Below, piece after piece: positions 1 through 9,307 of a stretch of 64,000 bases of DNA (positions are counted from its first letter, which is position 1; each line of letters begins with the position of its first letter). The translations under genes and the position numbers were made by a program. Below the pieces are notes generated by a model. It was not told the origin of the DNA, ran no database searches, and worked only from the letters and a program-made list of their open reading frames with translations. Source of the stretch: Pseudopithomyces maydicus (lineage: Eukaryota > Ascomycota > Dothideomycetes > Pleosporales > Didymosphaeriaceae); NCBI GenBank assembly GCA_026873275.1, contig JANTUC010000001.1, positions 3,410,001-3,474,000 of the forward strand, given 5' to 3'.

Positions 1-1178
1 GTTGTCGATCTTTACCTGGCCGCGTGAAGACAGCTGGGCTCGGAGTTGTTGGGTAAGGGTTCGTGTGGACGGATCAGTTTGCGGAGTGGGCCAGTCGGGG
101 AGAGGCGTGGGCTGATTCGACTCCCCGGATACCCTGGCGGGATTGGGATTATTGTCTGGTGTCGACATCTGGATAATACTTGGATTCACGTCTGGGACGC
201 GGTCTTTGACTCCCACCGCGTCGTGCGCGTCACTTTCAGCCTTCGGATATTGTCCAGCCATTCTGGTCGTTGCACCAGAGGTCTCGTTTTCTATTTGCCG
301 AAGCATATCTTCGACCTTTTCTACTGTCAGCTTTGAAGCTTCCAAGAGCTGAGCTTTCTCTGCGAGTGTCTTCATGGACTGGATGGATTGTGATATGTCG
401 CGCAGGTGACCGACTCTAGCGTCGACGGTGAGGTCCTTCGAGGCAGACACATGCGCACCGTCAAGAGCAATCCGCTCCTTCTCCTTCTTCGCGGTTTCCC
501 TCTTGCGTCTTTCAACTTTGCGTCTGGTCCTGGCTCCCGTTCTGGCTTGCACCGCAATATCTACTTCCTCTTTTTCCGCCGCTAGCTTCTCGCCCTCGCT
601 ATCCAAGCGCGCACGCTCATCTGCTATCAATCGCAAGATCTCATCCTTTTCATGGCCATCTTTTTGCATTCGCGCCATATGATACTTGAAAGCGTTGAGC
701 GTGGTCTCAAGCTCGTGGATCCCCGCTTTTCGCTTGTACTCCGCCAGTCTTTTCTGGGTCTCATTCCACAGCACAACCGCAGCAATCTTCTTGTTGCGGC
801 GCCACATGGCGCGCGAACTCTTTTTCTGTATCGCATCGGAATTTCTAGCCATGATTTTAGCGTGCCATTCCTTAAATTGGGTCTCGGAATCCTCGAGGTA
901 TGGCGGGTACTCCTTTTCGATCGCCAGCCGCGCCGTCAGCTCTTCAACCTTTCGTTCTAGGACTTGTGTCGGGACTTCATGTCCGGGAAGAACGACCAGA
1001 ATTTCGTTTGGCTCGATGGGTGCGATCAAACTGCCAAGTTCCACTTCTGACTTTTTAAGATTCTCAAGCATGATTTTTCTTGATCCCGTCGCATCGCCTC
1101 GAGAGCTTCGAGGGCTTCGGTTTGTGATTTCTCATTTGTAGAGAGCCAACGGACGGACGTTCGCTTCGACTGAAGCAT
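1..1178 (-). CDS. Coiled-coil protein, 3' part cut by window edge
   Basis: On the minus strand an open frame runs from ATG at 1071 to the left edge (about 357 codons, no stop). It is rich in Glu, Lys, Arg and Ala heptads, for example KVEELTARLAIEKE and ARLDSEGEKLAAEKEEV, with a basic stretch RRKVERRKRETAKKEKER, and then becomes Pro/Thr/Ser-rich. I recognise no domain. A second frame just upstream (ATG at 1178) gives MLQSKRTSVRWLSTNEK followed by EALEALEAMRRDQEK, which looks like the natural N-terminus with a mitochondrial-type start. The two frames join perfectly if the A5 run at 1074-1078 had six bases. The true start may therefore be 1178, or further upstream across an intron whose 3' end (TTGCTGAC...TGTAG) is visible near 1320-1336. 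The frame is certain in the body; the function is unknown. Confidence 0.6.
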
Positions 1179-1513
1179 CTGAATATTTGGGGATGATCGT
1201 GGAAGCGGAATAGTGGACCAAGGTCGAACAAGAGATGCACTAGGCGTCGGAACATGGGAGATGTGATCAAAAGCATTCTTTCGCGAGCCGTCACGATGAG
1301 TGGATTGCTCAGAATGGTCTACACAAGTCAGCAACTCTTCACAACAAGCACGGGGAAGCGATCGGGGTATAGATTGTCATATATAGGCAACAAGGCTATC
1401 TTTGACAAGAGACAGTCCCAGGATGCAGAAACAGAAAAACGCCGCTCATGCAAAAGTCATCACCAACTCATCGCAAGGGCATACAGTCGTCCACACGTGA
1501 AAAAGCCAAGTAA

Positions 1514-2902
1514 TCACCCACCAATTAATATCATAGGCCTGTTCTGCATGTTGGCCAGATCGCCCATATCGGCGTGCTTTTCAGCTTTGCGCTTCACGGC
1601 TGCACCAATGACGTGCAAGAGTTCCTGCTCTCGCTGTCCCCATCCAAGTATTGTCTCATCGCTCAGCAGACCGTCTCGACGATCCATCTCGATCTTCTTG
1701 ATGCGTTCGAAAGCTTTTTGGTCAATGGGGTCGCCGTTGTTGTCCTTGCGCAGGATATCGCGAAGGGAGACTTCGGCGTTGCCATGTAAGCACACCTTGA
1801 GATTGCCGTCGCTTGTGATGCGCAGGCGATTGCACGTCCCGCAGAAATCATTCGTCATGCTGGTTATGAATCCGACCTTGCCCACGAAACCTGGCACCTC
1901 GAACGTTTTGCTCGTGTCGTTCTTGTGGCCTGGGACCTGGCGCAAGCCTGGGTACTTGACTCTTATGATGTCGAGCATTTCCTGGAAGCTGATCATCTTG
2001 CCCTCGCTCCACTTGTTGCCGCCAAAAGGCATGTATTCGATGAAGCGCACTTCGATGTCCTGTTCTCGGCCCAGTTCGACGAATGGCACAATGTCGCGCT
2101 CGTTCAAGCCGCGCATGACAACGCAGTTGACCTTGAGCTTGATATTTGCCCCCAGCTTCTTCATCTCCAGTATGCGATGGATGGACTTCATGACGGCATC
2201 GAAGCCCTTCCGTCGGGTCATGATCTGGAACTGGAAGGGATCCAAGGTGTCCAAGCTTAGGTTTACACCGGTCAATCCCGCCTCAACCATGGCATCCAGT
2301 TTCCGGTGCAGCGATATACCATTTGTGGTGAGGGCGAGCTCGCGGAGGCCCTGGGATCGCAGGGAACCGATGGACTGCATTAAAGGAACGATGTCGCGGC
2401 GGACGGTGGGCTCGCCGCCGGTCAGACGGATCTTGGTAACGCCCTGGGACACGAATAACGAGGAAAGGTAGAAGATCTCGGGCGTGGTGAGCATGTGAGC
2501 GGGTGGCGACAAGGGAATGCCCTCTGGAGAAATGTCAGCCAGTGAATTCTTATTTTACACTGGTATTGTAGTCATACCCTCGGGCATGCAGTAGAGACAG
2601 CGCAGATTGCATCGCTCCGTAATGCTAATACGCAAGTAGTCATGCTCTCTGTTGAACGAGTCTGTAAGGAACTCGGAGAAGGGCTTCGCATTGCGGATTG
2701 CCTCACGGCGTTGCTGTGACTTTGCGCTTGCAGCAGGTGGCAAGGTCGGGGCATCATATGTGGTTCCGGCCTCGTGGGCGGAGACAGCGGCCGCGAAGCC
2801 TCTCGTCTCTCTTAATGCCACTATCCGCGGTCTGGCCAGGCGTTGTGTGCGGAGACATCGCGCGGCGTTGGAGAGCGGCCGCATGGCGACCATGGGCGTC
2901 AT
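1514..2902 (-). CDS. cnxA: GTP 3',8-cyclase (MOCS1A / CnxA type)
   Basis: Two exons, 2902-2578 and 2523-1514, give 444 residues. The 54-nt intron (2524-2577, GTATGA...CTGAC...CCAG) restores the family motif YCMPEEGIPLSP; reading through it gives a premature stop. This is a radical-SAM enzyme of molybdenum cofactor synthesis that converts GTP to the cyclic pyranopterin precursor. The N-terminal 4Fe-4S motif CNLRCLYC lies at about residues 98-105, and the C-terminal cluster Cys residues are in FCGTCNRLRITSDG and LKVCLHG. The Arg/Ala-rich N-terminus (MTPMVAMRPLSNAARCLRTQ) suggests import into mitochondria. The start is the first ATG in frame; a longer frame begins with TTG only. The chain ends in PMILIGG, the double-Gly tail known from MOCS1A, and no MoaC domain follows before the next gene. 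Confidence 0.93.
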
Positions 2903-3409
2903 GTTCACGACGAGGAGGGTCGGCGGTCTGCACAAAAGTGCGGAGACATGGGGAACTACGAGATTATGTACCGCATCAAGAAAAACGGCTATGCGCGGGA
3001 TGACTGATATTTACGATGCGCTGGAGAGAAAGCGATTGGAGCAGGGGTGGCTGCACGATATCTTGGCGGCAGCCGCGGGCGGAGAAGAGCTGAGCTCTCC
3101 GGCGGCGAAGAGTGGGGTTCCAAAGATAAACCCCCGCCGGCCTGCCGCGGAGTCCATTCACTCCGCCCTTCACATGTCTGCGATTGGAATACGAGGGAGG
3201 CAAATTATCCAAATGAACACGACAGATGACTACATAAATGCTTCTGTCGCATTTTCCAAAAACATCGCCCATCGCACCACGCCGTGTCTGTTTTGGACCC
3301 TGTACTTGAGCCCCCATGTGTAGATATATTCACATAAATACATAGACAAACTCACAGTATCCCGCATTCGCATTTGACAATTACGATCTTCTATCCCACT
3401 AACAACATC
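2903..3409. other. Divergent intergenic region
   Basis: About 0.5 kb separates the minus-strand cyclase gene from the plus-strand small secreted-protein gene. It must hold both promoters. There are short AT-rich stretches near 3310-3345 but no clear TATA box and no supported ORF. Confidence 0.5.
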
Positions 3410-4266
3410 ATGTCTCTAAAGTCATACATCACAGCCCTCCTTCTCTCCCCTCTCATCTCCTCCCAAACAATCCAAGTCACTCCCCTCACCCACGACGGCA
3501 ACAAATGCCCCCATGATTCCAACATCCTCTCCACAACCCTCAACGAAACCACCCCTTCCCTTACCCATTCTCTCCCCATCTTCCGCCCTCTCATCGGCCC
3601 AGACGGTCCGTTCCCCTTCTCTCCCTGCCTCTTTCCATTGTTGGAGCGTTCCTTCCTAGGTTGACCAGGAAGGTGCGACTCTAGCCCCATATGAACAGAA
3701 CCTCTTGATCCTATCAAATATCAATCCTGTCTTCTCTCACTATCCCCCAAACCTAATTAATCCCCATCTGCACAGTTCCCCCGCCTCCACCCGCTCCAAC
3801 TGCACCCTCACCCTCCTCCTAACCACCGCCCCCACCTCCCGCATCTGGATCAACCCCTCGGCATGTGTCTCCGCGGCTACGCTCCCCTCGCCGACAAGAA
3901 GGAGTCGCTGTCCTTCAGAGCGAGGTACAATTGGACGGACACGAAGCAGGAGCTTACGATAGGGAATGAGTATACTTTGGTGGGGCCGAGTAAGGAAGGG
4001 GGAAGGTTCGACAAGAGGTTTGGGACGGACCCTGAGTATTGGACGGTTCCGAGTGGGTGTGGGGGTGGGGTTTTGAGGGTGGAGTATTTTGCGAGGGGGT
4101 TTAGGGGGAGCTTGAGGAGGGAAAGGGAGGTGAGTGGTGGGGAGGGGGAGAGGGAGAGGGAGGGGGAGATGGAGAGGGAGGGGAGATGGAGGAGGAGGGG
4201 GAGGGGGAGGGGGATGAATTGGAGAAGTGGGAGTTCGAGAATAGTTTTGAGGTGAGGGATTGTTGA
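3410..4266 (+). pseudogene. DUF4360-like small secreted protein, frame broken
   Basis: ATG at 3410 starts MSLKSYITALLLSPLISSQT, a clear signal peptide, followed by a Cys-containing mature part (DGNKCPHDSNILSTTL). A 67-nt intron (3606-3672) joins it to GATLAPYEQNLLILSNINP and then NCTLTLLLTTAPTSRIWINPS. The order of NC..., a RGYAPL motif, an Asn-Trp segment and a late WTVPSGCGGG resembles fungal DUF4360 proteins. The frame changes between NPS and LRGYAPLADKKESL; one extra C in the C4 run at 3854-3857 would fuse them. A second shift inside the GA-rich tract would give the natural-looking tail ELEKWEFENSFEVRDC ending at 4266; unshifted, the frame ends at 4255. It is either a pseudogene or a victim of base-calling error. 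Family assignment is from pattern memory and moderate. Confidence 0.45.
4082..4213 (+). repeat. Polypurine GA-rich tract
   Basis: Nearly every base is A or G, mostly GGA/GGGGA units, with only a few T residues (a pure run lies near 4139-4178). It falls in the 3' part of the DUF4360-like gene and encodes low-complexity Glu/Gly/Arg in any plus frame. Such tracts are prone to slippage and can form triplex DNA. Confidence 0.8.
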
Positions 4267-4860
4267 AGGGTTGGCTGCATTTCTTTTTGTGTGTGGTTGC
4301 AGCGTAGGCTAGATACGTTGACATTGGTCTATGTTCCAGCCTTGAATATAATGGATAGGCAAAAGTCGTGACGGAAGTTGGTATTGTTGTCGCTTTGCCT
4401 AGACTGAAGGACGGATGGGATCCAGGACTATTATCGCGTGGCATGCAAGATTAAAGGCTGTGTTTACGAAAAAATCCAATAGGGCTACTTCAAGTCTAAG
4501 GCATACTCGACCCCACTCACCGGTACCACATCACAAGCCGAGGCGGAGCATACGGCTCACTTGGTTGCCTCGTGTGGCTAAAACATTTGCTTAGAAAATC
4601 AGCCTCGGCTGGGATGGCCTATGGCAAGCTCGCTTTCGACTTGGCTGCATTGTGCTACCATGTTGTCGTGATCCTATTCGCACGCGTAAAAGGTAGATGC
4701 AGCAGATGTAAGATGGGTTCATTGGGCAAAAACGTATGCTGCTTATCGCATACCAGTTTACGTGGGCTTTGAAAATTTTATAGCTCGCTGCTGTCACATA
4801 CCTTCTCTCTGGTCCTGCTCAACACCCACTGCTAGTTCCTTCAGTCACCTACTTTTAGCA
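4267..4860. other. Intergenic region
   Basis: About 0.6 kb without a supported gene. Short ORFs on both strands lack start context and codon bias. Confidence 0.5.
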
Positions 4861-4952
4861 ATGAATGACTCCTGCACAGTCCATCTAGGTCAAGAGAGCG
4901 AAAGAAAACTTCGATTGGCACGTAAGTATGCCGTCAATTTACATAAAATTTG

Positions 4953-7089
4953 ATGTACGAGGCTGAGCGGTTGTCCGATGTAGTGGATGATTTCACCGTA
5001 ACAATTGATAGAACGTGTTCGATGCTGACGACTCTATTCCATAGCATAGATAATAGTGCACTGAGTGAAGTCTCCAGTGATCGAAACGATGGTGCATCTG
5101 ATAAAGGAACACTCTCTGTTTTCTTTGAAGACGTATTCTTTCCACTGTGGACAGTTTGGCGGAATTTCAAGACATGTTTAATGCCTAAATATAAGTTTCC
5201 GGAACAATACGAGAGAGAGATGGAGTATTTGACCTTGATTTCAAAAAATGGGGATGCATCTGAGGACAAGGCGGGAAAATGTGGCCATGAACAACCCATC
5301 TCCGATCCAGGTAATCTGATAATTGGTCTTCCGCCACAACGAAAACATGGGAGATACCGACTTCAGGTCTTACCATTGAAGCATATCTACAATGATGGAC
5401 TGCTGATGGTCGCGCTCCGTCGTGTGTACAAGCCCAGTCGATGGAGGATAGCACTCCTTTCTACCGTTACACAGATCCGTGTTGCAAGGGTACGTTGAGA
5501 CACGAGAATTTCATCTATGAAAAGTTTCTGTTAACAATTTCTAGATGCTCATCCATGGTTCTGAAATCTTCGTAGTCGCGTTTGACGATATGCCTCCTAA
5601 TGACCGACCGCCGGATTACATGTATTCACCACAACCACCAAAGAAGCAACAACCATTCGACCTGTCAAATCTAGCGCAGGCATTCAATTGTCTTGATGTA
5701 TCCTATGTATTTTCGGACCGTTGGATCAATCAACTTCCAAAGCTGAAAAGTAGGTATAACTACCTTGACTGTCGTAACCAAACAGAAGCGTGGGGTATCG
5801 TTATCATTGAAAGGCTCGATAAGAAAAAAGCGCTGTGTTGGATTGCTTTTGCATTTAGTATGAACATATCTTTCTGCTATCCATTAATGTATCTCTTTGA
5901 GGTGCATCCAGCGTGGATGTTCGCTTTGCCACACAATCTTTACATCATCGCGGTTATACTATACCATGGACTCACGGCGGCAGAGAGACTCACAGATACA
6001 TACTTTACACCTTCTTCTGACTCAATAAGTGAGTGGATAGTTGTATTTCTGAGGGCCATCGTCCCTCGAGTAAGATGGTTTTATTACTCTTGGCGTTCCT
6101 TCCTGACCTATAGCTTTCCTATATTTGGAGATGAATACCTTTACGCTTCTTCGACTAGAAATATTTATTCCAACAATGATATCTTCCACAAAGTCGCTCA
6201 AGGACACCCCAGTGGCACAAAGCAAGGAGCCGGAACCAGATTGTTCCCCATACACACCTCACCCAGTTCAAGGCCTCCGTATGAGCCTCCTCAAAATCTA
6301 TCCAATACTGGAAAAAGCAATGAAAATAACGACGAAGAAAGGCGCCACCGCGACCCTGACCCAGATCCAAACGGAACATCCGATCCCGAGGCAGCAAATC
6401 TCTACTTACATCTGATCATTTCTCAAGGAACTAGCGGAAAGCAACAACTTCCTATCAATGTTACAAACCTGCAGAATGACTATCAACTCTCCTACGAGTT
6501 GAACCGAGCTTATCGGAAGCATCGCGGTCACTGGAAAGCGCTGTTTAGCGTGCGGAAATTGCGACCCACAAAGTACATACTGCTGAACCACGCCAAACAC
6601 GTACGACCGGATTACAATACCGCTAATCTTGCTTCTACGATGCCCGACCTCGTGAATGGATTGAACGAATATGTCTTCAGCTATCGACCACCTGACGTGG
6701 TCCCGCAACTGCCGCTACTTCATGAAGAACAACTGACATGTCTTTACTTCAATCCAGACAGCTATGTAAAGGACGACGTCTATGACCAGCAGTGTTTTGA
6801 ACGCGCCCCTAAACGAAAGGTTGAATTGCAGTATACAGGGGAAGGTTATCCCGAGGGTTACGGCTTTGAATTTGTCGAGAGCTTCGACATCAAGTTTGTT
6901 TTAACGTGTGAATTGTTACTCGTGGCGGTTGCGTTCATTTTTGCCTTTGTCTATTTCGGTGTTGCACATGATCCTCAAAAGACTTCCACCGCGGCACAGA
7001 TTGCTGGGCTTGTGTTCTTGATTGGGCAGTTCATGTATGGTATCATATTTGCGCTGAGCGAGAGATTTGAGGCTTGGCGGTTCTTCTAG
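4953..7089 (+). CDS. Multi-pass membrane protein of unknown family
   Basis: Exons 4953-5489 and 5545-7089 join in phase 0 across a 55-nt intron (GTACGT...TTTCTAG), giving 693 residues. A short upstream exon is possible: ATG at 4861 starts MNDSCTVHLGQESERKLRLA and meets a GTAAGT donor at 4922. The first half is soluble and holds a block GLPPQRKHGRYRLQVLPL followed by LLSTVTQIRVAR and FVVAFDD. At least four hydrophobic segments follow: two in the middle (ALCWIAFAFSMNISFCYPLM and MFALPHNLYIIAVILYHGL) and two at the C-terminus (FVLTCELLLVAVAFIFAFVY and IAGLVFLIGQFMYGIIF). Between them lies a charged loop with DPDPDPNGTSDPE. I do not recognise the family; it looks like a fungal-specific integral membrane protein. 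Confidence 0.75.
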
Positions 7090-7865
7090 GTCGATTCAGA
7101 AGTTAGGTGCAGAGTGTCAAGGCTGTCTTTCAAATATTAAGATCTATAGAGGGTCTAAATTTCCATCTCGTTTGACATCAAGGTTGTTTCAGATGTTATT
7201 TCATAATTCTTCTTGTGACACAGTAGCATCTCTTGAAGGTTCCACTCTGTTTGATGAACTATCATGTCAGGAAACAGATCAGGGATGATTGTTGATACAT
7301 GATACATAGCAAACTTTGGGGTCAAACTTCGGGAATCAATTATCAAGCAGCACTCAAGAAGATAAAAATTGAGAGAAAAAGGCATATTGGAAGGGAGGGT
7401 CAATCATCTACTAACAACCCGGGACTAAGATCTACTTGATTTATATCTACCCAAAGATATTCCATATATTGGGCTTCCATCTCTAATCGTATATGTGTAT
7501 TCCTCATATCCCGGGACCGAAATAATTATCCATCTCCAATACATCAACACAGAATAGCCTCGCGCATACGAGCCATTGCTTAAAGTTAAAAACATGAGTC
7601 GGAAAGTCACAGGCGTAGAGAAGTGTTCATACGTTTCGAGGAGAGCAATATTTTGGGCACTGCCTGGTAATTGCTGTTCAATAGCATTGTAAACGCGGTG
7701 GCGTTTGTGCAGCTACACAATGCTTTTTCAACCACAATCGACAAAGGGCAGACACCACTTTTACTTTCAACCACTAGTGCTATTGAGAGAGGCAACCTGG
7801 CTTGTGCACGCACTATGTGAAGGCGCACAATACTATTATCACTCCCTAGATGCCTAAATCAAGTC
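7090..7865. other. Intergenic region upstream of the BTB-like gene
   Basis: Nothing coding is supported. Short minus-strand ORFs here are AT-rich and lack recognisable residues. Confidence 0.5.
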
Positions 7866-7872
7866 TATATAA
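7866..7872 (+). promoter_or_regulatory. TATA box
   Basis: TATATAA stands about 144 bases before the ATG at 8016. It is followed by a C/A- and CT-rich leader (CACCACCACACTTTGG, TTCCAAACAACC), a typical strongly expressed ascomycete promoter layout. Confidence 0.6.
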
Positions 7873-8015
7873 ACCTTTCCACTCCAAACACAGAAACTCC
7901 AGATCACCACCACACTTTGGAACGCGAACCACCACTCGAACTTCAAGCTTACTACTCTCACCGAGCTTCCAAACTTACACACTTCCAAACAACCAACATT
8001 ATTCAATCTCTCAAG

Positions 8016-8912
8016 ATGAACAAGAACAATATCGCCCCAGTTGTGTCTCATACCAATGCGGAGGTCACCAAGGCCATGGATGCTCTGGTCAGCAAGACTG
8101 CACCCGTCCGTGGCATTCTCACGAGCACCGTCGACGTCGCCAATTTGAGCGTCGCCGAGCGCAAGGGTCTCCTGAGCGGACCCGAGGCTGATATCTACGT
8201 CGGCAACAAGGAGATCTTCCACGGCGTACCAGTCCGCGCCTTTATGGCATGGTCGATCAAAGCCAACAATCACTTTCGTGCCAACCCTCTGTCTAAGAAG
8301 ATCATCTTCCGCGAGACTGCTGCCAATGCACAGGCTCTAGTCGACGTTCTTAGGGCAACTGTTACCTTCTATGGCATGGGCCGTGACAATCTGGCCAACG
8401 TGCGCATTGGCAACAACATCAAGGAGATGGTAGACTTGTATCAGGCGGGAGTCTTTCTCGGAATGAGCAGCCGCGTTGAGCACATCTACAAGCGCCTGAA
8501 GCACATCATCTCCACGGTGTTGCTTCCGTACGAGGACATCACCATCTTGCTTACCGCATTTCCGGAGTCCGACAGCCTGTTCCAGCACCTCGCGACTGAC
8601 CTGGCTTATCGCCGCTTTAAGAAGCGCATTCCAGACCCAGAAGACTTCGACGCCTACCTGAACGAGCATGTTGCTCTCAAGAACGCCATGGCCGCTCTCG
8701 ACGCTCCACACATGGCCGAGCGCAAGGCCGCCCAGGAAGCTCGCGAAGCCAAAATCAAGGAGGATCGCGAGTGGGCTGCTCAAGAGAAGATCTACACACG
8801 TGAGCGCCGCGCTCGCATTGCTGCACTCCAGAAGAAGGTCAATGCCACCAAGGGTGGAATCTTGACCCTGATGCAAGAGGAGGCAGATCTCAAGCGTGAG
8901 CTTGGGATCTAG
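8016..8912 (+). CDS. BTB/POZ-like domain protein
   Basis: A single exon of 298 residues. ATG at 8016 follows a C/A-rich leader (CTCTCAAGATG); the frame extends upstream only through a TTG. Residues about 55-165 have the pattern of fungal BTB domains: a start-strand DIYVGNKEIFHGVPVRAF, an Ala/Leu helix region (AQALVDVLRATVTFYGMG) and a final helix LYQAGVFLGMSSRVEHIY. The C-terminal 90 residues are charged and helical (ERKAAQEAREAKIKEDREWA) and end in a probable coiled coil. Codon use is strongly GC3-biased, which with the TATA box suggests good expression. BTB domains usually mediate dimerisation or Cullin-3 binding, but no partner domain is visible, so the function is open. Confidence 0.75.
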   Translation: MNKNNIAPVVSHTNAEVTKAMDALVSKTAPVRGILTSTVDVANLSVAERKGLLSGPEADIYVGNKEIFHGVPVRAFMAWSIKANNHFRANPLSKKIIFRETAANAQALVDVLRATVTFYGMGRDNLANVRIGNNIKEMVDLYQAGVFLGMSSRVEHIYKRLKHIISTVLLPYEDITILLTAFPESDSLFQHLATDLAYRRFKKRIPDPEDFDAYLNEHVALKNAMAALDAPHMAERKAAQEAREAKIKEDREWAAQEKIYTRERRARIAALQKKVNATKGGILTLMQEEADLKRELGI

Positions 8913-9307
8913 GAAGCTACAGGCTCCAGCACTTGAAGGTGTCTGATGACAGAACTCAGACATCCTTGAATATCACAAAGGCTAGATCAACAATTGTTGC
9001 TAGCTGAATCATGGATCGCAAGATAAGTTGTGGAAATTGTTCGCAACATTGATTCTACATCCCGATCCTACATGTAGCTTGCCCATATAGCAACAATCTT
9101 ATCTCCCAAGAAATATATCGTACTCACATTCACATTGCTAATCCATCGCCAAATGATAACATTTCCTATATTTGGGCAGAGTTTTCCAATGCAGGTTGCT
9201 AAAGAGACTTTGGATTGAACATGTCTGCTTCTCGAATAAAACATATTGCCCTGTCCAAATTTGAACCCCCGTCCTTAGAAATACTATGCTAGATTCCATA
9301 TATCCCA
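8913..9307. other. Convergent 3' intergenic region
   Basis: About 0.4 kb, AT-rich, between the 3' ends of the BTB-like gene and the permease gene. No ORF is supported; it presumably carries both polyadenylation regions. Confidence 0.5.

Noticed and set aside
1254..2471. Long plus-strand ORF of about 405 codons
   Set aside because: It is antisense to the radical-SAM cyclase, which has diagnostic Cys motifs; the plus-strand product is Ser/Arg-rich without features.
3740..4444. Pro-rich minus-strand ORF
   Set aside because: Reverse complement of the polypurine tract and GC-biased exon; pure composition.
9240..9275. Possible minus-strand tRNA B box near GGTTCAAATT
   Set aside because: Does not match the consensus and no A box or cloverleaf is found at the right distance.
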